A stretch of 64,000 nt of DNA from Phymatolithon calcareum. Lineage: Eukaryota > Rhodophyta > Florideophyceae > Hapalidiales. Below the pieces are notes generated by a model. That model made no database searches. It was given only the letters and a program-made list of their open reading frames with translations, and was not told the origin of the DNA. Where the stretch lies: the NCBI GenBank assembly GCA_977006965.1, contig OZ345371.1, positions 682,001-746,000 on the forward strand, read 5' to 3'. The position numbers and the translations under genes were made by a program. Of the stretch, positions 10,701-21,761 are shown in pieces (position 1 is the stretch's first letter; the number at the start of each line of letters is the position of its first letter).

Positions 10701-11650
10701 ACCAATCTTACGAATCGGATATGACAAACGCTTCCGACCTCAGAAAGTTGAATCAAATGAAACCAACGATACGTTCTAGACTATTCATCATCGTCATCAT
10801 CAGCCATGGACTCCGTGAACCACGCAGTGGACGAATCTCCGAGTGCTCATAATGAAGCTGAGTGCACTCAATGGCGTCTTGTGGCATTTGAGGAGCCTCC
10901 ATTTTTTCGGTAACTGTCAACGGCTCAGTGGAAAAGAAGAAGCACTAAGCCGAATTGGAGTAGGAACCTGAAGACGGGCAGGGTTTAACTCAACAGGCGG
11001 AGCAATAGAAGTGCCGCCAAGAGTGCGATGCCTGAAATCTCGGCTATCAGACATCAATTTTGAAACATCGGACGATAGTAGCGTACGAAGTTAGCCGACG
11101 TTCTCACTCAGTATGCGCCCATGTAGCGTTGCGTACAAGACCGAGTGGACGGAGCACCATAGAAAGGGCTACAAAGTAGCCCAGCCGGGAGAGACCTAGT
11201 TACAGTACAAGACTTGCGAAAATATCAGGGAATCACGACAATTCGCTCATAAATCGGATTGTTAGAAATCGATACATATGCCAACGCATTGATAGATATT
11301 GCCTTCTAGAACGCAGAAGAGGACTGTCCAACCCACGTTTATCGTGATCGTATTCCAAGTCCATGTTACCGTCCACTGTGTACCGTGCACCGGACTCCAG
11401 ATGAATAATTTTCATCTCCACTCCATCATCTTTTTAATCGCTTCCAAGGCCGCTCCGTCGCGATTAATTTCTGCATCGCTCAAACGATTCGTTCACTATG
11501 TATATCGCTGCTGGAGACATTATCGGAGCCCGCTGAATTGGTTTCGGTTCCCGTATGACCGAGAACTAGGCTTGAGTGGTGTTACCAGAAGCTTAGCCAA
11601 GCGCAAAGATAAATTACAAGTGTTTAGATAACTGCACACGGGCAATTTTA
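10701..11650. other. Unassigned stretch
   Basis: Holds a 110-codon plus frame (11299-11631) without recognisable features, and short CATCATC and similar simple-sequence bits near 10790. It ends at AATTGGTTT (11651-11659), the apparent target duplication of the next LINE-B copy. Confidence 0.3.
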
Positions 11651-11659
11651 AATTGGTTT

Positions 11660-12696
11660 GATGCTTTTTATTCAAGTTTATTTAAAAGACCCACAGACTT
11701 CCGAAGATATTGGCGAGGCTTCCTCTGATGCTACTTAAATTCTTCCAGCTCACGAAACGCCCACTAGAATCGCGGACGGGAGAACTCAGGATTCAAAGTA
11801 ATCCTATCTCAGTCTTGTACGGGATTGCTGGTTCTTGGACTCGACCGCTCTTTGCCTTGCCTTATAAGAGTCAATACAGGCCTTCTTCGTTCTACATGCG
11901 TTCTATGAGTGTCTTGCTGAATAGTAAGAGCTCAACTTTCGCCTTTTCATCTTCTAATCGTTTTTCTCAGTCTAGGCTGTACCGTACTAGCGTGCTTTCA
12001 AGGGTCTCCATATGCTCTCTGGCTCTTGTGACGAAATCTTGAGGCATACACCTGTTGGAATCTTCCACAGTCATACTGAAGTGCGAGTTTTCTATGCTTC
12101 ACCTTGAGGAACTTGGTTATTGCTGGCAATTCACTTGTGTTGCTGTATGGAGTCTTCCTTTTTCGCTTCGATTCTAGGCGGTCTCCTTCCATTGCCAGAA
12201 CTTTTGATCAACGTGTTTATAAAGACTGATTTGATTAGATGCTTTACAGCTTCACCAAACGGCTCTCTGGTTTCCATCGTGGGGATATCTTTCCTTGTGT
12301 ACTGCAATTCATGGTTTTTTCTGCTTTCGGGCACTTCATTTGGACACATACGTTCCTTCTCCTTGTTCCTTCTCAGCATTTTGATGGCCAACATTTCTCG
12401 ACGATGTGGAGCCGTCTGGATCCGGCACAGGAGATGGAGCCTGTCCGTCGTCTCTCAGGAAAGTGGCTCGAATACTTGATTGAAGAATGTTTTTTCTACC
12501 CTTAACGGCATTTTGTATGTTTTCTGATCAGGGCGTTGATTGCGTTGCTTACTCCCAGCGTGGCTGTACTAGCGCCTTGTATATCTGAATACACTTCCAT
12601 ATACTGAACCGTTTCTTGAACACTCCCAGTGTACGCAATTTGACCTTGCCTTCTTTAATCGTTGCAACATTAGCGTATCTGCGGCTCCTTCGGGAT
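11660..12696 (-). pseudogene. LINE-B copy 2, 3' section
   Basis: Decayed RT C-terminus and tail of the LINE-B family. Minus-strand blocks matching the 56391-57899 copy include LGVFKKRFSIWKCIQIYKAL, ALVQPRWE, ETREPFGEAVKHLIKS, LESKRKRKTPYSNTSELPA and KVKHRKLALQYDCGRFQQV. Frameshifts break it. The 3' end lies at about 11660-11680 (AT-rich TTTATTCAAGTTTATTT on plus). The 5' continuation lies beyond PB-2, at 15834-15909. AATTGGTTT on both sides of the whole structure (11651-11659, 15910-15918) looks like its target duplication. Confidence 0.65.
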
Positions 12697-12835
12697 CTAT
12701 TGCCTAGTTTACTGACCACCTCAATTGAGGGGTAATTTGAGAGGTCGAAAAGTAAGTAAACAGAATGAGAAACAGATATTTCGCGCCACATATGGAAAGG
12801 CGGACTTTTGTTCTCTGTGACGAGTAGTGTGTAGT

Positions 12836-13052
12836 TGTGAATCGCACAGGATGGTACACTGGTTGTAAGAAGAAGGTCAAGGTTTGCCTTCAGTGATCCT
12901 TAGTGATCTAACTACGTATCGAAAACTATGCTACTGTAATGACTGTAATTCTATCTGTAAGGGCTTGCTGTAAATGCATACTGTAAAAACTAATTGAAGA
13001 GAACTAGTTTTAGAGGAAAGTAGGGAGTATGGTAGTGGCGTTGGATGCCACA
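12836..13052. mobile_element. MITE copy 3, 217 bp, in PB-2
   Basis: Starts TGTGAATCGCACAGG and ends GCGTTGGATGCCACA. It shares CAGTGATCC, ATCGAAAACTATG, CTGTAATGACTGTAATTC and GAGTATGGTAGTGGCG with copy 1, with a large internal deletion. The flanks (GTAGT left, AGTAG right) give only an imperfect 5-bp duplication. It sits just upstream of the first preserved PB-2 codons. Confidence 0.65.
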
Positions 13053-15564
13053 AGTAGCGCAATTACTACCTTAAAAGTGCGTCGTTCCGCAGTAGGAACG
13101 AGAAAGCGATTTTCTCTCAGAAGATACGGACGTGCCATGTCACGAGAAAAAGACCGGCGCCGAGTGATATGCGCATCTGTGTACACTAAGGCAACATCGG
13201 TGACCAGTCTCGCAGAGTGTTGCAGGCTCTATGGAGCCTTTGCCAAGTCAAAAAAGTTGAACGTCACGGTTCTGGATGTACTCTTGAATGAATTCAATGG
13301 TCGAGCAAGCAAGTCCTTTCGCGTGAAATGGATCTTAGTTCAGAAACCGACCGAGAAGACAAAGATTAAGACACTCAAGATTGTTAATGCTAAGGCAGGA
13401 ATTGCTAGTGAAGCTGCTGCGTCCTCTCACCGTCTTGTATCGAGTTCGACCCCCGCAAAACTTAGCGCCACATAATTCGGCTTACAGTAATCGTGGTCGC
13501 CAGTCTTCTTCGCCAAAAGCCATTTTATTCTCGGCAGTCCCAAACAGATGCTCTCGAAAGAGGCACACAAACATCGATCCAACCCCCTGAAGCTATGAAC
13601 ACCCTATTCCAGGCACCCTCGCCTACCGCCATGCTAGGCTCTTGGGACCAAGCGTTGCAAGAGGAAGTTGATGTCATTATACCCGACCGCGAACCCAAAG
13701 TTATTGCTAATGGAGTGCCCTAGTTGGAAATAAGTTCAATGCCGATTGGGGGCCGAATTCCACGTCAGTTTTGGACAGTGCGCACTCCAAATGGAAAATA
13801 GTGGTATTGGGCATCAAACACCCTATGATTGCTTTATGACCATGTTTCCGAAAGGTAAACTTCGAAAAACTGCTACAGGGACGTCCGCGAAGCTGAAAAG
13901 AATCGGGCGAAGAGAGACTACAGTGACAGAGCTGGTTACATTTTTCGGAATCCTCGTCCTCATGATTTGTGGGGTTCGAAACGCACAAGTTGGCACACTG
14001 GGTTTGGTCGGGTTGCTCCGTGGCGGAAAGCCAAGGGCGGCGCGAAGCGCCGAAAAAACAATGGATCAAAGATGACTTGGCAATATGATAAATGGATCGA
14101 TGGAAGAGTCTGGAAGCCGCTTCGCGGCTTCCTAGCCCGGTGTGATCATATGTAAGCTGTAAGCATCTGTAAGCGCCTGTAAGCTGTAAGCGGCGGTTCT
14201 AGGGTTTGCTCTTGGTGATCCTTCATGGTGTAAGTACGCATCGAAACCTACGGTACTGTAATGACTGTAATGCTATCTGTAATGGCTTACTGTAAATGCA
14301 ATCTGTAATGAGAAATTGAAGGGAGCTATTTGTTTAGGAGTATGATAGTGGCGTTGGACGCCACATGATTAGATTTGAGTTCGGCGCTAAGACCGATTTA
14401 TGGAAGACTACCAGAACAAACAGGTATATCTCGGCTCCTTGTTTTTTAAACACTGGGATGTCAAGAGAAAGGTTCACCGCATACCTTCGGTGCATTACGT
14501 TCAGTATAAAACCAAGTGAAAGAGGAAGCATGTCATCTGCGCAGTACCTCTGGGCGCACGTTCAAGATTTTGTCGATGCCATAAATGAGTACTGAAAGCG
14601 CAATGTGTCGCCTTCTGACCTCATTTGCGTGAATGAGCCCATATCTCGCTGGTAGGGCAACTGAAAACATTGGCTTGATGTCGGGCTACCTCAGTACAAT
14701 GCGATTGACCGTAAACCGGAAACTCTTGCGAGATACAGAACTCGGCATGTGGAAGAACTGGGATAATGATACACCTCGAGCTCATTACAACCGCAGAATA
14801 CGAGAAGCATAAGGATTTCGAAGCCGAAATGGCCCATGGTAGAGCAGTTTTACGCCGTCTTTTGGCCGCATACACTAGTACAAGACGCATTCTGTGTGCG
14901 GACTCATACTTCGCGAGTGATGAATCAGCAGAGATGCTTCTTCAATTGGGCCTAAAATTCGTTGGGGCCATCAAAATGGCGACCAGTAAGTATCCAATGG
15001 ACTACCTATTAAGAATTGAGCTTTCGGAAAGGGTTCAATGTGTTTCTATGGTCTGAAATGCTTTGAACGGTGAGCCGTTAATGATGGCTGGATCGCCGCT
15101 ATTTTATTTCGACTACCTCTACGACACTGTAAGGAAAACAGCACAATCGTGTGCGTTGACGTCAACTTGGAGAAGGACCGCTTCGTATTGAGCTGGCTGT
15201 GACCGAGCCCGAGGTGTGCGAGACATACTATTCCGCGTGCGCGCAAGTCGACAAGCACAATCGGTGCCACGAAGAGAGTTTGGATCTTGAGAAGAAAGTT
15301 CACACCCTGGACTGGTCGCTCCGCGTTAATAAATCTCTCTTAGCAAGTTGTGTGGTTAATAGATGGCTTTTATGCTCCGCTTCCCATGCAGAGTATCAGG
15401 AACGCATGAAGCAGCGAAGGTATTATGAAGTGCTGTCCGAGCAGCTCATCGATAACTCGTACGATTCGCGTAATACTCGTGGCCGTTCAACCACTCCAGA
15501 ACGCACCTTTGCTTCCGGGAGCGGTGTCGGAACCCATTTAACGCCAACGAGAAAGAAACGCTAA
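13053..15564 (+). pseudogene. PB-2 transposase, DDE_Tnp_1_7 family, inactivated
   Basis: The most complete PB transposase here. 13060-13475 is the N-terminal region (REKDRRR, LYGAFAKSKK, RASKSFRVKW). 13740-13965 has RIPRQFWTVRT, TMFPKGKLRKTA and TFFGILVLMI; coding resumes at 14366 after the MITE (RFEFGAKTDLWKTT, AYLRCITFS, HVQDFVDAINEY). About 14620-14655 reads CVNEPISRW then stop: the expected first catalytic Asp (VDE) is Asn. 14880-14940 has RRILCADSYFASDESAEML with the second Asp. 15230-15270 has AQVDKHNR with the third. 15340-15564 is the C-terminal tail. The Asn change, stops and frameshifts mean it cannot act. Confidence 0.7.
13968..14365. mobile_element. MITE copy 1, 398 bp, in the PB-2 transposase
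   Basis: Reference copy of the family. Ends are TGTGGGGTTCGAAACGC and, read inward from the right, TGTGGCGTCCAACGCC, an imperfect terminal inverted repeat. TGATT flanks both sides (13963-13967, 14366-14370). Removing the element and one TGATT joins the transposase in frame (GILVLMI-RFEFGAK). The interior contains runs of the short motif CTGTAAGC/CTGTAATG and a small GCCGCTTCGCGGC palindrome (14117-14130). No ORF, so it is non-autonomous. Confidence 0.85.
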
Positions 15565-15833
15565 TTTTGCTGTGCAAAAACAACTGTAGGGTCTGCACAA
15601 TCAAGAAGACGCCCTTCAGGTGCTCGTTATGTAAAAGACTTGATGGTGCCGCAATATTCATTTTGCGGAACGTCTGCTTCCAGGAACTGCTTCGCTAAGC
15701 AAGTGGAAGACATCCATGAGCTTGAGTCTTTTGATGTGCCAGATAGTGAGTAGCTTTCATGGGCAAAAATTAAATTATTTTCGCTCTCTCAATTGACGGA
15801 AATGTTCAGTAAACTAAGCACTAGGAATACTCC

Positions 15834-15909
15834 AAGATATATGACCTCGGGGACGTGTGCCAGAACCTTAATTGCGAGCTTGAATGTCTTGCCCAATGTT
15901 TCCTCTCAT
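15834..15909 (-). pseudogene. LINE-B copy 2, 5' section beyond PB-2
   Basis: GGACGTGTGCCAGAACCTTA and flanking bases match GCGACATGTGCGAGGGCCTT at 57270-57290 (LINE-B, the block coding NKALAHVAEVTYLGV). Similarity stops near 15909 and is followed by AATTGGTTT (15910-15918), so the copy is 5'-truncated here. Confidence 0.6.
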
Positions 15910-15918
15910 AATTGGTTT

Positions 15919-16672
15919 CAAGTCTTTCATGGGGGGCTTTGAACAGGCGGAGAAGCAAAATAACAGCGAAGAAAAACGCATAGAATCTCACAACGCGGAA
16001 TCACGAATATTTCATCTGCAGGCATATTTCTGGGGCGGTTCGTCCGGTATTTCGCCGCAACGCTGGTTGGTACACACTCTCCAAGAACGCGTTTCGATAT
16101 GAATACACGCGATAAACACGGTGTGTGAGAAAACGTCCCGCGAGGAAAGTTTTTGCCGCGACAATGACCGCTGGATTGCGAGACATCTTGGGCTAATTGT
16201 GCAATGTGCATCAATTATCGCTTTGTAGTTTTGCATTCAAGTTTGATAGGAGGATACCTATGATTTCCCAATATTTCAAGTTCGGTTGTTTCGCAGTATT
16301 TCGGATCGGATTTAATGTACCAATCATGCCTCTGGCACATCCTTCCAGCTGGGCCAAGTCCACTCTTTTCACAGTTTCCATCGACATCCAAGTTGACATA
16401 GATTTTCCGCGCGACGCTTGGCCTCTCCATTTAGGGCAAGAGTTGAACTATAGTGTGATTAGGATAGATCTCTAACCTCAGCCATAGGGGCAGCCAAATT
16501 ATTCGTGTAAAGGTCTTTGGAGGAAACTATCGCAAGCCACATTTTCTTCACCGAAACTCACAACAGCGATCACTACGAAGACGCTGCAAAGACGCTCACG
16601 TTCTGAAATCTTTCACCGAATCGGTCCGATGTAACTGTATACAGTACGTAGAATTTTACGTACCTGACACTA
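15919..16672. other. Unassigned stretch
   Basis: Overlapping short frames of up to 95 codons, mostly minus strand; no family recognised. It could be a degraded RT, but no motif supports that. Confidence 0.3.
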
Positions 16673-16742
16673 GGGGAGCACGGCAACATTTTGGCCCGAT
16701 AGTTATTTAGCTGATTTGGGCCAAAATGGTGCAATGCTCCCC
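16673..16742. repeat. 70-bp imperfect palindrome (hairpin)
   Basis: GGGGAGCA at 16673 pairs with TGCTCCCC ending at 16742, and CATTTTGGCCC pairs with GGGCCAAAATG. The arms are about 25 bp with three mismatches, around a 20-bp AT-rich loop. It could be the ends of a collapsed MITE or a structured RNA; no terminator context is visible. Confidence 0.7.
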
Positions 16743-19300
16743 CGGTGAACGCTTATACTGGCCCGAGTTATATAATACAATTTGATGCTACCGACAACCA
16801 ATTACCACGTACTACGCATGACACATTTGAAGTGATCGTTATTTCCTTCAACTCTGCTCTTGCTGAACTATACACTTTCGTACAACCTACCAACCAGCAA
16901 TTCGAATTGCAATTCTTCATCAGAACCCAATTTGGATCGAATTTCTATGAATTGCAATTAATTGCAATAGCAATGGATTGCGCACGACCCCTGTATGTAA
17001 TCCATGTCTCCTGCATTTCCCGCTTCCGCCGTAGACGTGTATCATCTGAGCTATCATACAAATTCTAATCTAGAAAATAGCTGACTGCCTGCAGATGAGA
17101 AAATCCATATGTATTTGTTCTGGAACGATTTAGACCCATTCTGTAAGCACATATTTTGGAGGTGATTGTCAACGCCGTCTGGAGCCAGCGTAATACTCTG
17201 GATGCCAATGAAAAGTTTTGTTTTTCGGGCTACATTTTCGAAACTTCACATCACTCTAAACGGCATCGACGACGACATGATGCGCGCCGCCAGCACCGCC
17301 GTTTGTGACGATTGGTATAGGTGACACCACCTACGACCCGATGCTCTGGCATGCGAAGGGGGCATGTTCACTGGGAGTCGCACTTGTCAGCCGACCTTGT
17401 AGATTGACCGTAATGACTCTTCGCGCAGATCTTGCAACTTCTAATGAGAAGCGCAGAATACATGTTTTAGATGCTTCGGAAAACTTCTAGTAGCATAAAT
17501 GCCAACGCTATACACTTTGTTAAACATGTCTTAGAAGCAATAACCATGTTCAAGACTAGGGGTCTCCTCGGACAGGCCAATCCGCAAACGGTTCAGTTTG
17601 GATTGTGGAATGGTACGGATGAAAAGCAATTTGCTTAAAGGTGAAGTCAGTGCGAAATATTTGTTTTCGGGAAAAGTCGTATGTAATTATGGAAAAACGT
17701 TTTTCAATTGGACGGATTCTATCGAAGCGATTTTTTAAAAATTTTATTCGGAATTGATCCGATGAACAGGTGTGAAAAAATTCTGGGTTATGGGCGGATT
17801 CAATTTTTGATTTCTCAGTCCGGAGCGTATGCTGTGATGTATGAAAACGATGTGGATATTACGGGTGCATGGCAGAGAGTGACAAAGAGCACGCGTCCTA
17901 CATCACCTAGGATGGGTTAGCCCGCAGGTTAGCCAACCAGCATTACAATGGGAAAGGAAAACTGCACGAAGAGTTCTTACGAGCGGAGACCCGTATTAGC
18001 TATTTTCGCATCAGAGATGGCTTCCGATTCGCCGAGATCGGCACAGAAAATTGTCAGCGACATGAAGAAGGGAAAGTTACTGTATTCGAGGTGATTTGTC
18101 AAAATGAAGTTACCGAGAAAGCCGGGAATCGTCGAGCTCTGGCATCAAAAGATGACGGCTGGAAACTGATGTGCCATCTTGGAACATATACTAACGTTAG
18201 ATTTATTGTTTGTTACAGCACAGAAATAAGCCGAGTAAATTGTGTAAGCGGAAGGCATAGAACAATTTCGAAAGGGTAGTAGTGATATTCTGATAGTGGT
18301 GACAAATGAGGTCTGCGGCACACTCCGGCAGCAAAACACAGCGATAGAATGTTGTTGGAGATAGATGCAAACGGCGTAGAAAAGTGACAGAAAATGAGGG
18401 CGCTTGAGTGGCATCGCCAATTGCTCAGAGAGCGGCCGCGAGGGAGACGAAGTGAGTAGCTGTGTGAAATGGACCATAAACAACAGTCGGTAGTAAATAT
18501 CGAAGCGCCATGGTGACCATGGCGATTACAAAAGCAGGATGGACAGCGCGACCGTGGACGTGTGTCTCGATAGAAACAAAAAGCCCTCAAGCATACAGTC
18601 AGGAACTGTGACAATACGGCGTCATCAATTTCTTAGAGCGCGGCGGCAGATTTTGAAATAATGCGGTAAATGATCAATGAACTACAGAAGGTGGCAATAG
18701 ATTTAAGAGCGTCGTCGAGCTTTGTCGATGGAATACACGTACTGGAAATTACGTTAACTGATGAGCCTTGGAAATTGTTCAAAACGCGGCAGCATGCGAG
18801 CGGAAATTGAAGGCGACAGAGTGGCGAAATGTTTTTCTAGTACCACGGCGGTGAGCAAAGTTGATTGCGGAATCCGGCAGCAAAAGACAATGAGCGACGG
18901 GCAGTGGTAAATATGGAAGCGCACCAGCGATCATGGGCGAAATTGGACGGGAAAGTACAGCTACAGAAGTTTGGTACATAGGTTTTTATTGCAATAGTTA
19001 TTGCAAAAAGTGATGGCATATGATTGAAAATCAAGGTACTCCCTTGCCCTCCTCGGCGCTGGCAAGATCGTCTTACGGCGCTGCGGTACAGGATCTGTAA
19101 GGGAAATTTACGGAAAAGGGTTACAGAAGCTCCCCACACAGTTTACGTATTGCCACCCGAATCTGCGGAATCCGAGTACTGTCAGGAATTCTGCTCTCAT
19201 AATTACAGACACGTCGACCGGCATTGACTCGGAAATTGCTCTTGAATGCTGTCTTGCTCACGCGATCTCTTGGATTTCACATTCCTGCGAATTGCTCTTC
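16743..19300. other. Unassigned stretch upstream of the hAT gene
   Basis: Short frames only. TTGCAAT-rich bits occur at 16910-16975 and 18985-19010 and recur just after the hAT gene (21180-21270), so part of this may be the hAT element's 5' region. Two segments, about 18480-18520 and 18895-18940, share a loosely conserved stretch (GTAAATATSGAAGCGC), suggesting an old duplication. No host gene seen. Confidence 0.3.
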
Positions 19301-19651
19301 CGAAACACTACGTCCTGAATGTCATGCAACGGACGCAAACCAGGCCGAAAAGAAGTTGTTGAGGTGCTGACGCAGAAGCTACGTGAAGAAGAACGCGATG
19401 TGCAGTCTCGTAGAACTGGAATAACACGCTATAAAGTGCCTTTTAACATCCTTCTCTGCCCGAAAGGTGCTGACTGCCGAGATAATGGTGAAATCGCTTT
19501 TGAAAAAGGAAGGGGGTATACTAACCCATAGAGCCACCTGAAGAGTTGCATATCTGGAGGAAGCGAAGATCACCTTTTTCAGGACTACAGATATGCGCTG
19601 GAAAGTCTACGCCGCCGCCAAGCAAGCTCGTTTATCGCCACTCATTCACCA

Positions 19652-21172
19652 ATGACATTTCTCGCAACTGACAAGGAGAAGGCCATGTACGGGTACATTA
19701 GACTTGTGGTCTACATGTCATTGCCGGTTTCACATGTTCAAAGCGAGGAATATCGCAAGTTTTCGTGCTTCCGTGAGAAGTTCTCAACTCGGATATTCAA
19801 AGAGACACTATTCAAGCTCGTTGAGCTCGTCGAACTGCGAATCAGAGACGATATTGCTGGAACCAAAGGAGCCAGTATGCACGATGGCTGGACCGCCAAT
19901 GGGACACATTACTTGGGTGTATACGGCTTGTTCATGAGACGTGTGAAGATGCTGGAAAGAGGCACCGCGCGCGAGAATGAAGAGCTCGCTATTGTGCTTC
20001 TGTCCGTGAGTCCTATTGCGAACGTAGAAGATGATGATGTTCAAAGAGGCATGTCGAATCTTGAAACCACTACATTCAACGCACACGCTCACGTGCGTCA
20101 ACTAGAAGACGTGTTGGACTTCTTCGGGGTCAACGTGCATACGTGGGCAGTTTGTCAGGTTGCCGACAACTGCAATGTCAACAAGTCAATCGCCAGGCTT
20201 ATGGAAATCGCTCATGTTAGCTGTGCTAGTCATAAGCTCAACCTAGAGGTGAACAAGATGGTTGTCAGTGATGATAGACTCCAAGCAGCGATAGACTCAG
20301 TGCATGCAACGATGAAGGACTGCGAAAAACTGAAGAACTGAGCAATATTACGCAACCTTACTGAATTGGCTCCAGTTATGCATAATGAGACGCGTTGGTC
20401 CGGAAAGAATCATATGCTCAAGCGATTCAACCGCATACGAGAGCAGTTAATCGACGCGGCAAAGGCGGAAGGAGCAACGATAACTATGGACGAGAGCGAG
20501 CAGTTCCGCAACAGATCTATGCTGTACGCAAGTCAGTTTAAGCAAATCAACCAGGTAACTCTGGAACTGCAGAAGCGCGGTGCTTCTTTGTCGGACTGTC
20601 GCTTAGCTCTTGATGAGTTAATTTCAGCAGTGGAGCAGTGCAAGTACGATGTCAACTCACCATTATACCGATGTCAGCTTGGAAAACACTACATTGCATC
20701 ACGTGCATCAATTGCGTGTGACCCAGCATTCGAGTCGGGAGTTGTTAAGATACAGCGGGGTGAGTCCGATACTATGACAAATGAAGAGACGGATGCATGC
20801 AAGAAGCTCAAACTGGAACACGATGACGGTATAACAAGCTCCATCGGCGGATCGGCTCGAGGCCAGCTGTCGATGGCGGAAAGAATTGCCGTAAAAAAGC
20901 GCAAGCGTGCCGAAGTCCATCAGACTTATATAAATTGCGACTTTATTCTTGGATCAACTGCCGAGGTGGAGAGGCTTTGGTCGGTGGCGAAGAATGTTTT
21001 GACAGACAATCGCAAGAGGATGACACCGTTATTACTAGAAGCCCTGCTGTTTCTTAAAGAGAACAAAGGTTACTGGGACGAGCAGTCGGTCTCCGTGGCG
21101 ATGAACACTGCCCGGAGCGCAAGAGTGATCCAACGCGTGAGTGAAGTCATGGCGCAGGAGGACTTGAATTAG
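19652..21172 (+). pseudogene. hAT-family transposase, one in-frame stop
   Basis: One frame runs from 19652 to 21172, interrupted only by TGA at 20339-20341 (229 + 277 codons). Family signatures in order: ASMHDGWTANGTHYLGVYGL (around residue 70, the DGWT block before the first catalytic region); VADNCNVNKSIARLM and VSCASHKLNLEVNKMV (residues about 170-205); HNETRWSGKNHMLKRF (after the stop); and the C-terminal dimerisation region STAEVERLWSVAKNVL, then RKRMTPLLLEALLFLKEN. hAT transposases cut and paste DNA and usually leave 8-bp duplications. The start is uncertain: the expected BED zinc finger should lie in 19.0-19.65 kb, but that part is not readable in one frame. Confidence 0.8.
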
Positions 21173-21311
21173 ATTCCGTTATTGCAATTGATATTGGAAG
21201 AATGGTCAGACATTGCAATTCCTATTGCCTTCAACCTTGCATTATTGGTATTGCAATTGCTATTACATCATGTGCCGGAATAAATAGCAGTAATATTGGT
21301 ACTATCCCTGA
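21173..21311. other. Likely 3' end of the hAT element
   Basis: AT-rich tract with repeated ATTGCAAT words, ending GGTACTATCCCTG. Read inward this is CAGGGATAGTACC, the CAGGG-type terminus typical of hAT elements. I did not find the matching 5' terminus or the 8-bp duplication, so the end is inferred. Confidence 0.4.
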
Positions 21312-21395
21312 ATGTGGCGTACGGCAAAGTATGGCAATTGAAGCGCGATCGTAGTAAATAGAAGCTCTGTTACCAGCGTTAGTAATGATGGGCAT

Positions 21396-21761
21396 ATGGG
21401 CTCCGAGGAAGTGCCAGAAGCGCATTCCAAAGCTTTTGAATGTGGAGAATCGGCGCGGTCTGCACGTGGCACGGTGTATAATTTTCGACGTTTCAAAGGC
21501 AAGTCACCAGACATTGATGAGATTTTTCGCGAAACTTTAAACGAACGCTACTCAAGAGCCGTTTATGTAAAGTTTCCGATCGGATCTAAAAAACCACCTC
21601 GTGGAACTATCTGTCGTGAAGAATATGGACGTGTGGCACTTCCGGATTGGAAATGGAAAAACTATTATTTAGAACCGAATTGGACCGGTATTCTACGTGG
21701 AATGCAACGGGAGTCATCCTTTGTTCGAGATACGCAACATTTATTGCGTTTATTTCAGTAG
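21396..21761 (+). CDS. Hypothetical 121-residue protein
   Basis: ATG at 21396 to TAG at 21759-21761. The composition is protein-like: charged N-terminus, then FRRFKGKSPDIDEIFRE, SRAVYVKFPIGSKKPPRG and WKWKNYYLEPNWTGILRG. No signal peptide, membrane span or family I can name. It lies just past the hAT 3' end. It could be an exon of a host gene, a domain from an unknown element, or chance. Confidence 0.3.
   Translation: MGSEEVPEAHSKAFECGESARSARGTVYNFRRFKGKSPDIDEIFRETLNERYSRAVYVKFPIGSKKPPRGTICREEYGRVALPDWKWKNYYLEPNWTGILRGMQRESSFVRDTQHLLRLFQ

Larger units (their letters stand above)
12697..15833 (+). mobile_element. PiggyBac-like element PB-2, inserted in LINE-B copy 2
   Basis: Left end CCTAGTTTACTGACCACC plus TCAATTGAGGGG; right end, read inward, CCTAGTGCTTAGTTTACTG plus TCAATTGAGAG. 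These terminal inverted repeats match other PB ends in the window. Deleting the element joins LINE-B in frame (GVLIDPEGAAD against GVSLGPEGVTD in the 57-kb copy) if the target was TTAA, the PiggyBac target. Today the flanks show TTG on the left and AA on the right, so the duplication is eroded. Two MITEs (12836-13052, 13968-14365) have inserted into it. Confidence 0.75.

Noticed and set aside
12120-12479. 119-codon plus ORF with hydrophobic stretches
   Set aside because: Antisense of the LINE-B tail.
17955-18101. 48-codon plus frame followed by a GTGATT as a first exon with splice donor
   Set aside because: No acceptor or second exon could be identified; too short to support.
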